A stretch of DNA of 20,243 nucleotides from an uncultured Treponema sp. (lineage in GTDB: Bacteria; Spirochaetota; Spirochaetia; Treponematales; Treponemataceae), in contig CAJPOF010000044.1 in the NCBI GenBank assembly GCA_905372235.1, positions 1 to 20,243 of the forward strand, written 5' to 3'. Below are positions 8,716-15,353 of the stretch, one piece after another (position 1 is the first letter of the stretch; every line of letters begins with the position of its first letter). Below the pieces are notes generated by a model. It saw only the letters and a program-made list of their open reading frames with translations, made no database searches and was not told where the DNA came from. A program made the position numbers and the translations under genes.

Positions 8716-8719
8716 GCGG
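8695..8719. repeat. Short inverted repeat around the resolvase start codon
   Basis: CCGCATG (8695-8701) and CATGCGG (8713-8719) are 7-bp inverted repeats separated by 11 nt. They overlap the first codons of the resolvase and lie next to the point where the CD-NTase reading frame is cut. This could be part of a recombination or autoregulatory site for the resolvase, or coincidence. Confidence 0.3.
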
Positions 8720-8721
8720 CA

Positions 8722-8901
8722 TTATAAAATAAACGAACCCTGTGATTGAAATTTAGGTTGGTTGTATTTCAATTCATCTTTAAAAAATGTCCGTATTTTA
8801 TCGCGAACAACATCACGCCTACGCCGAATATCAGCTTTTTTAAATTCGGTTAGTTTTATCTTTTCATTAAAATCAATAAATGCTTGATGCAAATTTGCCA
8901 T
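8722..8901 (-). pseudogene. Truncated CD-NTase-like nucleotidyltransferase (CBASS cyclase remnant)
   Basis: ATG at 8899-8901, stop TAA at 8722-8724, 59 codons. The protein has the shape of a bacterial CD-NTase N-terminus: a leading helix (LHQAFIDFNEKIKLTEF), the basic helix KKADIRRRRDVVRDKIRTFF, then PKFQSQGSFIL. CD-NTases continue from this QGSF (the G-S motif of the nucleotidyltransferase fold) into the catalytic acidic residues, and here the frame stops 2 residues after QGSF. Everything needed for catalysis is therefore missing. The ATG follows the patatin stop by 3 nt and uses the GGAG inside the patatin's last codons as its ribosome binding site, the tight coupling seen in CBASS phospholipase-cyclase pairs. 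The resolvase starts 6 nt past the stop, so insertion or deletion at this junction probably removed the rest. The family call rests on pattern memory. Confidence 0.7.
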
Positions 8902-8904
8902 ACA

Positions 8905-9888
8905 CTACTCCTTAAAAAATTTAATTATATCGGCTTTATTTTTGGTGAAATCATTAAAACTTAATTCCGATAACAATTTGTACGTTTTCGGATTAGCAGA
9001 ATCTAAAGATAATTTTTTACATTCCGGTTTATCCGGTAAATTTTGACTTTCAATCCGTAAATATTTATGAATTGAAAGAGCTTCATTTCTCGAAAGAAAA
9101 TTGATAATATTATGTACGCCAAAAGAAGATATTTTCATCGGCATGGTCACCATTTTTGATGCCCATTTTATTAAACCTGATTTTCTTGTTTCTACCGAAA
9201 CGGTTTCTTTGATTGCAGATAGAGGGTTTCCAATCGAAAGTATATTTATACTACCATACTCTTTGTCCTCGCCTACAAAATAAGTACACGCTTCTATTAT
9301 CGCAAAGAGAGCAGGATTATTTTGCCATAAACCGCCATCAGCCAAGCCTCGATAATAGCCGAAACTATGCAATGGGAAATAGGTAGGTGCTGCAGACGTT
9401 GCAAGAGCAATATCTGTTAATTTTACATCAATGTCCCGTGTCAAATTTCCGTTATGATTTGTTTTAAAAATAATGGGCTGACAGTTAGATACATCAATTG
9501 CGGGAATGCAAATATTTGTTTTACAGTCATTAACTGTTTTATCACCGAAAAATTCGGTAAGAGCATTTTGTAACGGAAGAGAGGAATATCTATTGGTGAA
9601 TATCCAATTTCTAAAAAGATAGTTAAAATAAGATTGATGAAATATTTCTTCTCCATGAAGTTTATACAGTTCCGATATTTATGTTGGTGAGTAACCTAAT
9701 GAAAGTGCTAATGCAATAATACCGCCGGTTGAAGTACCTGCTATCAAATTAAATCTATTAGAAAATGTTGTACCTTTTTTAAATATTTCTTTTTCGATGA
9801 AAGTTAATAGCTCAGTAGAATATAAGCCTAAAATCCCTCCTCCGTCTATGGAGAGTATATTAAAAGTTTTATGCTTATTACTTTCCAT
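8905..9888 (-). pseudogene. CapV-like patatin phospholipase with one in-frame stop
   Basis: From the ATG at 9888 (GGAGG ribosome binding site) the frame runs 327 codons to TAG at 8905, interrupted only by TAA at 9679-9681 (codon 70). All patatin hallmarks are present: DGGGILG (15-21, oxyanion hole), GTSTG (51-55, nucleophile Ser53) and DGG (184-186, catalytic Asp). In CBASS, CapV-type patatins are switched on by a cyclic dinucleotide and degrade the inner membrane. Here the stop separates serine from aspartate, so the product should be dead unless the stop is read through. There is no frameshift: codons beyond the stop (ISELYKLHGEEIF) continue the family pattern directly, indicating a recent single-base change. 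It sits directly upstream of the truncated CD-NTase, with which it would have formed the effector-sensor pair. Confidence 0.85.
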
Positions 9889-9915
9889 ACACCCTCCTCA
9901 ATTTCGTATTTAATT

Positions 9916-9944
9916 AATATAATAAGATTTTATAGCTTTGGCAA
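9916..9944 (-). promoter_or_regulatory. Sigma-70-type promoter of the CBASS remnant
   Basis: On the minus strand TTGCCA (9939-9944) and TATATT (9916-9921) are separated by exactly 17 nt, 27 nt upstream of the patatin ATG. This is a good housekeeping-type promoter, so the broken locus may still be transcribed and could drive the resolvase. Confidence 0.6.
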
Positions 9945-9974
9945 ATTTTCATAACAGCTTATATATTGATTATA

Positions 9975-10907
9975 TCAAAAACTTGACACTTTTTGTCGTA
10001 CTTTCTGTAAAAATTTATGTATCGTTCTACTTGCATCGGTTTTATCTTTGCCGAACTGTTTGGCAATATCTTCTTGCGTGGGGAAGCTTTTCGCTTCAAA
10101 AAATAGCCGGATGAGCGTGCGTCCATGTTCCGTATCTGAAAAGCGCGCATCGTGCAAGACTTCAAGTATTACAGTACTATCTATTTTTGTCGCATCAAGT
10201 TCGCATAACACTCTGTGGGTCAGCAATGCAGAAAGATACTGCTTTGTGCGCTCTTGCGATGCGACAAACGTTGCATCAATGAGCCGGAGGCAGTGCTCAA
10301 TGCGGTCTTGTTCTATTAAAAGCGTATCTGCTGGTTTGTAACCGTTTTGAATACATACTGCCGCAGAATCAAACAGAGAATATCCATTGCCGTTTTCGAA
10401 ATCGATATGTTCCGATTGTACAGCAGTCTGAGCCTTCCACTCCATGAGCTGAGCTATTTCATTCACCGGATAACCGGTTCGCTTTGCGAGCCATGCTTGT
10501 GTTTCAGCACGTTCGATATCTTTCCCGTAGTGTGCAGCAGCGGCGCACAGCCGATTCCATTTCCGCTGCTTGTTCTCCGGCAGCGGAATGATCTCAGACT
10601 GAAAAGTATGCAATTTTATATTTGCGCGGTTTATTTCTTGTTTTAAAGAACGTGCAAGATAGTTAATATAGTGTTCGGCAGTCCCTTCATAGCTGAGCAC
10701 ACTGCGGTTTACACATTCCATTATTTCAACCGCGGCATTTTTAATTTTTTTCGGATTGAATGTAAGTAACGTCCACCGCCATACGGCATCGGTGAGCTTC
10801 GTCCGCAAGGAGAGAAACTCCGCACAGGAGGTATTCTTCTGTTGAACAAACGGAAACAGTTCCGTTGCAATTCTGATAATCTTTGCTTCCTGCTGCTTTT
10901 TGTCCAT
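9975..10907 (-). CDS. Divergent sigma-70-like protein partnered with a CARF-like protein
   Basis: About 310 aa. I prefer the ATG at 10907 over the adjacent GTG at 10910; GGAGAGA lies just upstream. The layout resembles a diverged sigma factor. The segment SYEGTAEHYINYLARSLKQEINRA (about 73-95) is like the helical region-2 end. AWLAKRTGYPVNEIAQLM (about 138-155), followed by a short link and GYSLFDS, is like region 3. The C-terminus (QEDIAKQFGKDKTDASRTI and on) is a helix-turn-helix like region 4.2. Canonical region-2 promoter-melting aromatics are not obvious, so it may be a degenerate sigma, an anti-activator or simply a DNA-binding protein. It starts 21 nt after the stop of the CARF-like gene, on the same strand, and the two surely share a transcript. 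Sigma-like is a moderate-confidence call. Confidence 0.6.
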   Translation of the reverse strand: MDKKQQEAKIIRIATELFPFVQQKNTSCAEFLSLRTKLTDAVWRWTLLTFNPKKIKNAAVEIMECVNRSVLSYEGTAEHYINYLARSLKQEINRANIKLHTFQSEIIPLPENKQRKWNRLCAAAAHYGKDIERAETQAWLAKRTGYPVNEIAQLMEWKAQTAVQSEHIDFENGNGYSLFDSAAVCIQNGYKPADTLLIEQDRIEHCLRLIDATFVASQERTKQYLSALLTHRVLCELDATKIDSTVILEVLHDARFSDTEHGRTLIRLFFEAKSFPTQEDIAKQFGKDKTDASRTIHKFLQKVRQKVSSF

Positions 10908-10928
10908 CACTCTCTCCGCTTATTACGA

Positions 10929-11570
10929 TTACAGTGCAAAAAAGGCATCCAAGGCTTTTAATGCTTCCGTTCCGTTGGGAGCTTCCATTGTCCCCATAAG
11001 ATTATTTAAATAATAGAGCGGCGTAATATCATACAGTTCAGGATTTTCAGGATAGGCTATTCCGTCGGCATGTTTGATAAACTCAACTTTGCCGTATATG
11101 ATTTTTTTTATATCAGCGTCAAAGAACCGTTCGGCAAAATGGAATGCGCACATCAAAACCATGGGGAGCGTTTTTTGTCCGAAGGTAATATCAGCATAGA
11201 GTTCAGCACCGTCTTCCATGAGCGGCAGCAGTTTGCGGAACCGTGTTTCATGGTTTGCTTTTGATTCAACAAAATCTGTTACGAGCTTCTCATACTCAAT
11301 ATGAGCACCGATAGCAGCATTAATCGAATTCAGTTCCTGCTGAAAAAGTTCGGCATTTTCTATTGAATGATCTTTGCCGGTGATGGTTGTGAGGAGTACC
11401 GCTTTTGCCTGATCTCCTTTCTGCAATTTTTCCGCAAGCACGGCATTGACAGGAAATACAACCTTACCAGTATAGCGGCAATCGGCATTTCCCGTTCCCG
11501 CGTAACATTGCCTGTTTGCGGCATCATCCATTTTTTTCATGGGGATATCAATAAACACAATCTTTTTCAT
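10929..11570 (-). CDS. CARF-like protein (TM1812/Csx-type CRISPR-associated family)
   Basis: 213 aa from the ATG at 11570, chosen because GAGG lies 6 nt before it; a GTG at 11582 is possible. The fold pattern fits a CARF domain: KIVFIDIP as first strand, a helical segment, AKAVLLTT as the next strand, ELFQQELNSINAAIG, then the diagnostic YADITFGQKTLPMVLMCAF (125-143), matching the D-I-T-x-G-x-x-x-L-P motif of TM1812/Csx proteins, followed by KKIIYGKVEF and YDITPLYYLNNLM. CARF domains bind cyclic oligoadenylates in type III CRISPR systems, and some relatives regulate transcription. No HEPN or other nuclease domain follows; the protein is essentially CARF alone, so any output must come from its partner. 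No CRISPR array or cas gene is in the window. It is the first gene of an operon with the sigma-like protein. Confidence 0.7.
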   Translation of the reverse strand: MKKIVFIDIPMKKMDDAANRQCYAGTGNADCRYTGKVVFPVNAVLAEKLQKGDQAKAVLLTTITGKDHSIENAELFQQELNSINAAIGAHIEYEKLVTDFVESKANHETRFRKLLPLMEDGAELYADITFGQKTLPMVLMCAFHFAERFFDADIKKIIYGKVEFIKHADGIAYPENPELYDITPLYYLNNLMGTMEAPNGTEALKALDAFFAL

Positions 11571-11921
11571 TTTAAACCTCACTATCTCGTAGTAGCGTCA
11601 TAATGCGGAAGAGTTGACAAATTGTAACGCGATTTCATCGCTTTTTAAAATAGAGTTTTTACCTTATTATAAAATTGCTCAATTATTGAAAAAGCAATAA
11701 TTTAAATGAACGGACGAAAATCCTACTCTGGAATGGTATTTAAGAGCAATGAGCCTTATCTGGTTTCCTAAAACAAAAGAGAGCTAAATCACAAACAAAC
11801 GACCTTGTAAACCCACAGCTTTCTAGGAAAGTTTTTTCTCTTCCGCACATATTAAAATTAAAAAAACAATTTTGCTTGGTCATTTTGCAAAAGCATCCTC
11901 CCCACAAATCACAATCCGCAT
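11571..11921. other. Intergenic region between the CARF operon and pflB
   Basis: This 351-nt AT-rich gap must hold the promoter of the CARF/sigma-like operon. On the minus strand a TATAAT occurs about 100 nt upstream of the CARF ATG (near 11667-11672) but has no convincing -35 partner. A second weak candidate is TTACAA with TTATGA nearer the gene. CTTTCTAGGAAAG followed by TTTTTT (near 11819-11837) is a small hairpin with a T run on the plus strand, with no plus-strand gene to end. I see no coding sequence or RNA gene here. Confidence 0.4.
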
Positions 11922-11953
11922 AAAAAAACGCCCCTCGCTTGGCGAAGGGCGTT
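11922..11953 (-). terminator. Rho-independent terminator of pflB
   Basis: On the minus strand a GC-rich hairpin (11-12 bp stem with one C-A mismatch, 3-nt loop) is followed by seven T residues. It starts 34 nt past the pflB stop codon. Confidence 0.9.
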
Positions 11954-11987
11954 CCGTCTACGGACTTTCTAAATCCGGTTCACAGTC

Positions 11988-14345
11988 TTACAGAGAAGCG
12001 TGGCAGGTTCGGGCGATAACATCGTCCTGCTGTTCCTTTGTAAGGTTTATGAAGCGAACTGCATAACCGGAAACGCGAACAGTGAAGTTTGCATATTCGG
12101 GTTTCTCGGGATGTGCCTGACAATCCCTGAGTTTTTCCACGCCGAACACGTTTACGTTCAAGTGGTGCGCTCCGACATGACCGGAATCGGAATCTATATC
12201 AAAGTAACCGTCAAGCACGTTCACAAGATTTTCGATCCTTTCATCCTCGTTATGACCAAGAGCACTCGGATTTATCGTCTGGGTGTTGGAAATTCCGTCC
12301 AAGGCGTACTCGTAAGGAAGTTTCGCAACGGAATTCAAGGACTTTATAAGACCCTTCGTTTCTGCACCGTAAGATGGGTTTGCACCCGGCGAGAACGGAG
12401 CTCCTGCAGGGCGACCGTTCGGAAGTGCGCCCGTAGCCTTTCCGTAAACCACATTCGATGTGATTGTAAGGATAGATGTTGTAGGCTCAGCATTTCGATA
12501 TGTGCGATGCTTCCTGATCATCGTCATGAACGTTTTCAGAAGCTCAACGGCGATATTGTCCGCTCTGTCATCGTCCTGTCCGTAGCGAGGATAGTCACCT
12601 TCGACCGTGAAATCCTTTACAAGTGTAACAGTGTCGATAACGTTTCCGGCCTTGTCCTTGACCTCGACAGTCTCTCGGTTTACACGAACCTTTGCATATT
12701 TCATTGCGCAAAGAGAATCGACTACATGAGAGAATCCTGCGATACCCGTGGCAAAGGTGCGCTTTACGTTTGTATCTTCAAGCGCAAGTTCCTCGGCTTC
12801 GTAGTAATATTTATCGTGCATATAATGAATTGCGTTCAGCACATTCACGTAAACACCGGCAAGCCATTCGAGCATAGCCGTATACTTTCGCATGACCTCA
12901 GGATAATTCGAAGCATCGATTACGTCCGCAGTGATTGGCGCATATTCCGGTCCAATCTGAAGACCTTTTTTCAAACATTCGTCCTTTCCGCCGTTGAAAG
13001 CATAGAGCAAAGCCTTTGCAAGGTTTGCGCGCGCTCCGAAGAACTGCATTTCTTTTCCGGTCTGTGTCGCAGATACGCAACAGCAGATAGAATAATCGTC
13101 GCCCCAGACTGGTCTCATTACCTCATCGTTCTCATACTGAATGGAAGATGTGTCTATAGAAATCTTTGAAGCGTATCGTCTGAAGTTTTCAGGAAGTCTC
13201 TTTGAGTAAAGAACAGTGATATTCGGCTCCGGAGAAGGTCCCATGTTCTCCAATGTGTGAAGGAAGCGGAAGTCGTTCTTTGTAACCATAGAGCGACCGT
13301 CCTGACCGAGTCCTGCAAGTTCAAGAGTAGCCCAAATCGGGTCGCCGGAGAAAAGCTGATTGTAGGATTCCACGCGGGCAAATCGAACCATGCGGAACTT
13401 CATTACAATGTGGTCGACAAGTTCCTGTGCCTCTTCCTCGGTGAGAGTTCCGTTCTTCATATCTCGTTCGATGTAAATGTCAAGGAATGTTGAAACTCGC
13501 CCCACGGACATCGCGGCTCCGTTCTGCGTCTTTACCGCACCAAGGTAGCCGAAGTAAAGCCACTGGAACGCTTCTCTTGCATTCTTCGCAGGCTGAGAAA
13601 TGTCGAAGCCGTAGATTTTAGCCATTTCTTTCAAGCCCTTGAGAGCCTTAATCTGGTCAGCAACCTCTTCACGGAGACGGCAGACTTCTTCGGTCATCAC
13701 TCCGTCGCCTACGTTCGCATGATCCTTCTGCTTTTCCTTGATAAGGAAATCGATTCCGTAAAGAGCGACACGTCGATAATCTCCGACAATTCGTCCTCTT
13801 CCATAAGTGTCGGGAAGTCCAGTAAGAATATGTGCAGAACGAACAGCCCTGTGTTCAGCCGTGTATATGTCGAAGACTCCCTGATTGTGCGTCTTGTGAT
13901 ATTCCGTGAAAATCTTGTGAAGTTCCGGATTCGGCTTGTATCCGTACATTTCCAAAGCCTGTTCAGCCATGTTGATTCCGCCGTAAGGCATGAACGCTCT
14001 CTTCAAAGGCTTGTCGGTCTGAAGTCCAACGACCTTTTCAAGTTCCTTTCCTTCCGGACAGATGTAGCCTGCCTCGTGAGAGGTAAGACCTGTAACGATG
14101 TCGGTGTCGAGTTCAAGAACACCGGAACGGTCTTTTCCGTCCAATCCGTGGGAAACCTTGTTGTGTTCTGCCTTCTGGAGTTTCTGGAGTTCCGCAAAAA
14201 GCTTTTCCGTCGCTTTTGTTGGACCTGCAAGGAAGGAACTATCACCTTCGTAGGCAGTGTAATTGTTCTGTATGAAGTCGCGAACATTGACTTCTTCTTT
14301 CCATGAACGACCTTCAAAGCCGTTCCATTCTTCTCTCTGGGTCAT
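11988..14345 (-). CDS. pflB: Formate C-acetyltransferase (pyruvate formate-lyase)
   Basis: 785 aa, slightly longer than the 760-aa E. coli enzyme. It cleaves pyruvate with CoA to acetyl-CoA and formate in anaerobic fermentation, in the cytoplasm. DDYSICCCVSATQTGKEMQF carries the two adjacent catalytic cysteines (422-423, with an extra cysteine at 421 where many homologues have alanine). RVSGYAVRF near the C-terminus holds the glycyl-radical residue Gly760. GAFMPYGGINM-like (RAFMPYGGINMAEQA) and SILTITSNVVYGKATGALPNG-type segments are also conserved. The ATG is preceded by GAGAGGTG. It is monocistronic, bounded by its own promoter and terminator. The radical must be installed by a pyruvate formate-lyase activase, which is not in this window; the activase-like gene at 18886 belongs to nrdD. 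Confidence 0.98.
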   Translation of the reverse strand: MTQREEWNGFEGRSWKEEVNVRDFIQNNYTAYEGDSSFLAGPTKATEKLFAELQKLQKAEHNKVSHGLDGKDRSGVLELDTDIVTGLTSHEAGYICPEGKELEKVVGLQTDKPLKRAFMPYGGINMAEQALEMYGYKPNPELHKIFTEYHKTHNQGVFDIYTAEHRAVRSAHILTGLPDTYGRGRIVGDYRRVALYGIDFLIKEKQKDHANVGDGVMTEEVCRLREEVADQIKALKGLKEMAKIYGFDISQPAKNAREAFQWLYFGYLGAVKTQNGAAMSVGRVSTFLDIYIERDMKNGTLTEEEAQELVDHIVMKFRMVRFARVESYNQLFSGDPIWATLELAGLGQDGRSMVTKNDFRFLHTLENMGPSPEPNITVLYSKRLPENFRRYASKISIDTSSIQYENDEVMRPVWGDDYSICCCVSATQTGKEMQFFGARANLAKALLYAFNGGKDECLKKGLQIGPEYAPITADVIDASNYPEVMRKYTAMLEWLAGVYVNVLNAIHYMHDKYYYEAEELALEDTNVKRTFATGIAGFSHVVDSLCAMKYAKVRVNRETVEVKDKAGNVIDTVTLVKDFTVEGDYPRYGQDDDRADNIAVELLKTFMTMIRKHRTYRNAEPTTSILTITSNVVYGKATGALPNGRPAGAPFSPGANPSYGAETKGLIKSLNSVAKLPYEYALDGISNTQTINPSALGHNEDERIENLVNVLDGYFDIDSDSGHVGAHHLNVNVFGVEKLRDCQAHPEKPEYANFTVRVSGYAVRFINLTKEQQDDVIARTCHASL

Positions 14346-14387
14346 ATTTGCACCTCTCGTTTAATTAGTTTATCTCTAGCTGGTTAA

Positions 14388-14416
14388 ATAATACTCCAAA
14401 AAAAATTGAATTACAA
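14388..14416 (-). promoter_or_regulatory. pflB promoter
   Basis: On the minus strand TTGTAA (14411-14416) and TATTAT (14388-14393) are separated by 17 nt, 42 nt upstream of the pflB ATG. The spacer contains a T-rich run. Confidence 0.65.
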
Positions 14417-14436
14417 CAATAGGAAAATCGAAAAAA

Positions 14437-14450
14437 CGCTATATTTAGCG
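14437..14450. promoter_or_regulatory. Palindrome upstream of the pflB promoter, nearly identical to the nrdD operator
   Basis: CGCTATATTTAGCG differs by one base from the core CGCTATATATAGCG in front of nrdD. It lies about 20 nt upstream of the pflB -35 box. Read on the minus strand it is also a 5-bp hairpin followed by TTTTTT, so it may instead be a weak terminator. No second copy is found 31-32 bp to either side, which argues against a standard paired NrdR site. Confidence 0.4.
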
Positions 14451-14496
14451 GATTTTGGCATAGTTACCACCAAAAAAGCCCAAGAGGAAAGGGCAG

Positions 14497-14526
14497 ATTT
14501 TCATAAAATGCATAAATTATGAAAAT
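14497..14526. promoter_or_regulatory. Operator-like inverted repeat upstream of pflB
   Basis: ATTTTCATAA (14497-14506) and TTATGAAAAT (14517-14526) are perfect 10-bp inverted repeats with a 10-nt spacer, so half-site centres are 20 bp (two helical turns) apart. It lies about 80-110 nt upstream of the pflB -35 box. A dimeric activator or repressor could bind here; I cannot name it. Confidence 0.35.
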
Positions 14527-14582
14527 TCCGGATAAATATTAACTTTTTTGCATAAATTTACAAAAATCGAAAAAATGTCATT

Positions 14583-15003
14583 GGGCGAAGCAATTATTAT
14601 TATGTTCAGATTGTTACGCTTCGTGCTTCGCCCTCAAGTTTTGTACACAAAACTTGTTTTAATGAGACGGTCAGTTTTTAGTTATCCAGGGCGAAGCTTT
14701 TATCGATTTGTTCAGATTGTTACGCGGAGTGCTTCGCCTTCTAGTTTTGTATACAAAACTTGTTTTAATGGGACGGGCAGTTTTTACTTATCCAGGGCGA
14801 AGCTTTTATCGATTTGTTCAGATATTACGCCTAGTGCTTCGCCCTCAAGTTTTGTATGCAAAACTTGTTTTAATGGGACGGGCAGTTTTTAGTTATCCAG
14901 GGCGAAGCTTTCATAGATTTATTCAGATATTATGCTTAGTGCTTCGCCTTCTAGTTTTGTACACAAAACTTGTTTTTATGGGACGGGCGATTTTTATTTA
15001 TCC
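14583..15003. repeat. Tandem repeat array A, four ~105-bp hairpin units
   Basis: Units start at 14583, 14689, 14795 and 14900 (periods 106, 106 and 105). Each unit has GGCGAAGC and GCTTCGCC arms about 33 nt apart, then a tight palindrome of the form CAAGTTTTG-TACA-CAAAACTTG (copies vary), then a linker ending GGGACGGGCAGTTTTTA and TTATCCA. Copies differ by several substitutions but keep the stems, for example TACACA, TATACA and TATGCA at the palindrome centre. The array is non-coding by my reading: the plus-strand ORFs within it only reflect periodicity. It lies between pflB and array B. Confidence 0.9.
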
Positions 15004-15353
15004 GGGGCGCACACTCGACCAATCACCGGATTAAGTATGCGTCAAAATGTCCCTCCCACAAGATGAACCCCCTAGTTTTACAAGTTTGCCATCGGCAAAC
15101 TTGGGGCGGACATACAACCAACTACCAGATTTAGTATGCGTCAAAATTTCCCTTCCACAAGATGAACACCCCAGTTTTGCAAGTTTGCCATAGGCAAACT
15201 TGGGACGGACATACGACAAATTATTGGATTAAGTATAAGTTAAAATGTCCCCAACAAGATGAACAGCCCAGTTTTACAAGTTTGCCATCGGCAAACTTGG
15301 GGCGGACATACAACCAATTATTGGATTAAGTATAAGTTAAAATGTCCGCCCCC
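15004..15353. repeat. Tandem repeat array B, three and a half ~99-bp hairpin units
   Basis: Units start at 15004, 15103, 15202 and 15299 (periods 99, 99 and 97); the last is cut short by the era stop codon. Each complete unit has a GGGGCGGACATAC-like start, a TTAAGTATGCGTCAAAATGTCC-type middle (AAGTATAAGTT in later copies), ACAAGATGAAC, and ends in CAAGTTTGCC-NNN-GGCAAACTTG, a perfect 10-bp hairpin with a 3-nt loop. The partial unit at 15299 forms its own hairpin, GGGGCGGACAT with ATGTCCGCCCC (15342-15352). The array abuts array A with no gap and shares its design, with a long-range inverted repeat plus a short palindrome opening CAAGTTT and closing AAACTTG, but not its sequence. A 62-codon minus-strand ORF here is a by-product of the 99-bp period. 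Confidence 0.9.
15299..15352 (-). terminator. Large stem-loop immediately after era
   Basis: 11-bp arms at 15299-15309 and 15342-15352 with a 32-nt loop begin 1 nt past the era stop on the minus strand. The next repeat hairpin (CAAGTTTGCC type) follows directly. No T run follows, so it is not a classical intrinsic terminator. It could block exonucleases and stabilise the era mRNA 3' end. Confidence 0.4.

Noticed and set aside
9441..9656. 71-codon minus-strand ORF inside the patatin region, suggesting a frameshift
   Set aside because: The patatin frame itself reads straight through this stretch with family-like sequence after a single TAA at 9679-9681, so a frameshift is not needed and this ORF is in another frame.
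12000..13169. 389-codon plus-strand ORF
   Set aside because: It lies wholly antisense to pflB, whose protein is clearly conserved. The antisense translation has no family likeness and reflects the codon bias of pflB.
13719..14306. 195-codon plus-strand ORF
   Set aside because: Antisense shadow of the pflB 5' half with no ribosome binding site or recognisable domain.
14548..15034. Two overlapping plus-strand ORFs with internally repeated peptides
   Set aside because: They arise from the periodicity of repeat array A. The unit lengths shift frame between copies, and the same peptide appears in different frames, which is not how a repeat protein behaves.
15031..15219. 62-codon minus-strand ORF with repeated peptide (VRPKFA, GKL, SSCGR)
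   Set aside because: By-product of array B having a 99-bp period divisible by three. No ribosome binding site, and it ends inside the array.
14583..15353. CRISPR array
   Set aside because: Units are contiguous 97-106-bp repeats conserved along their whole length, with no short repeat/unique spacer alternation.
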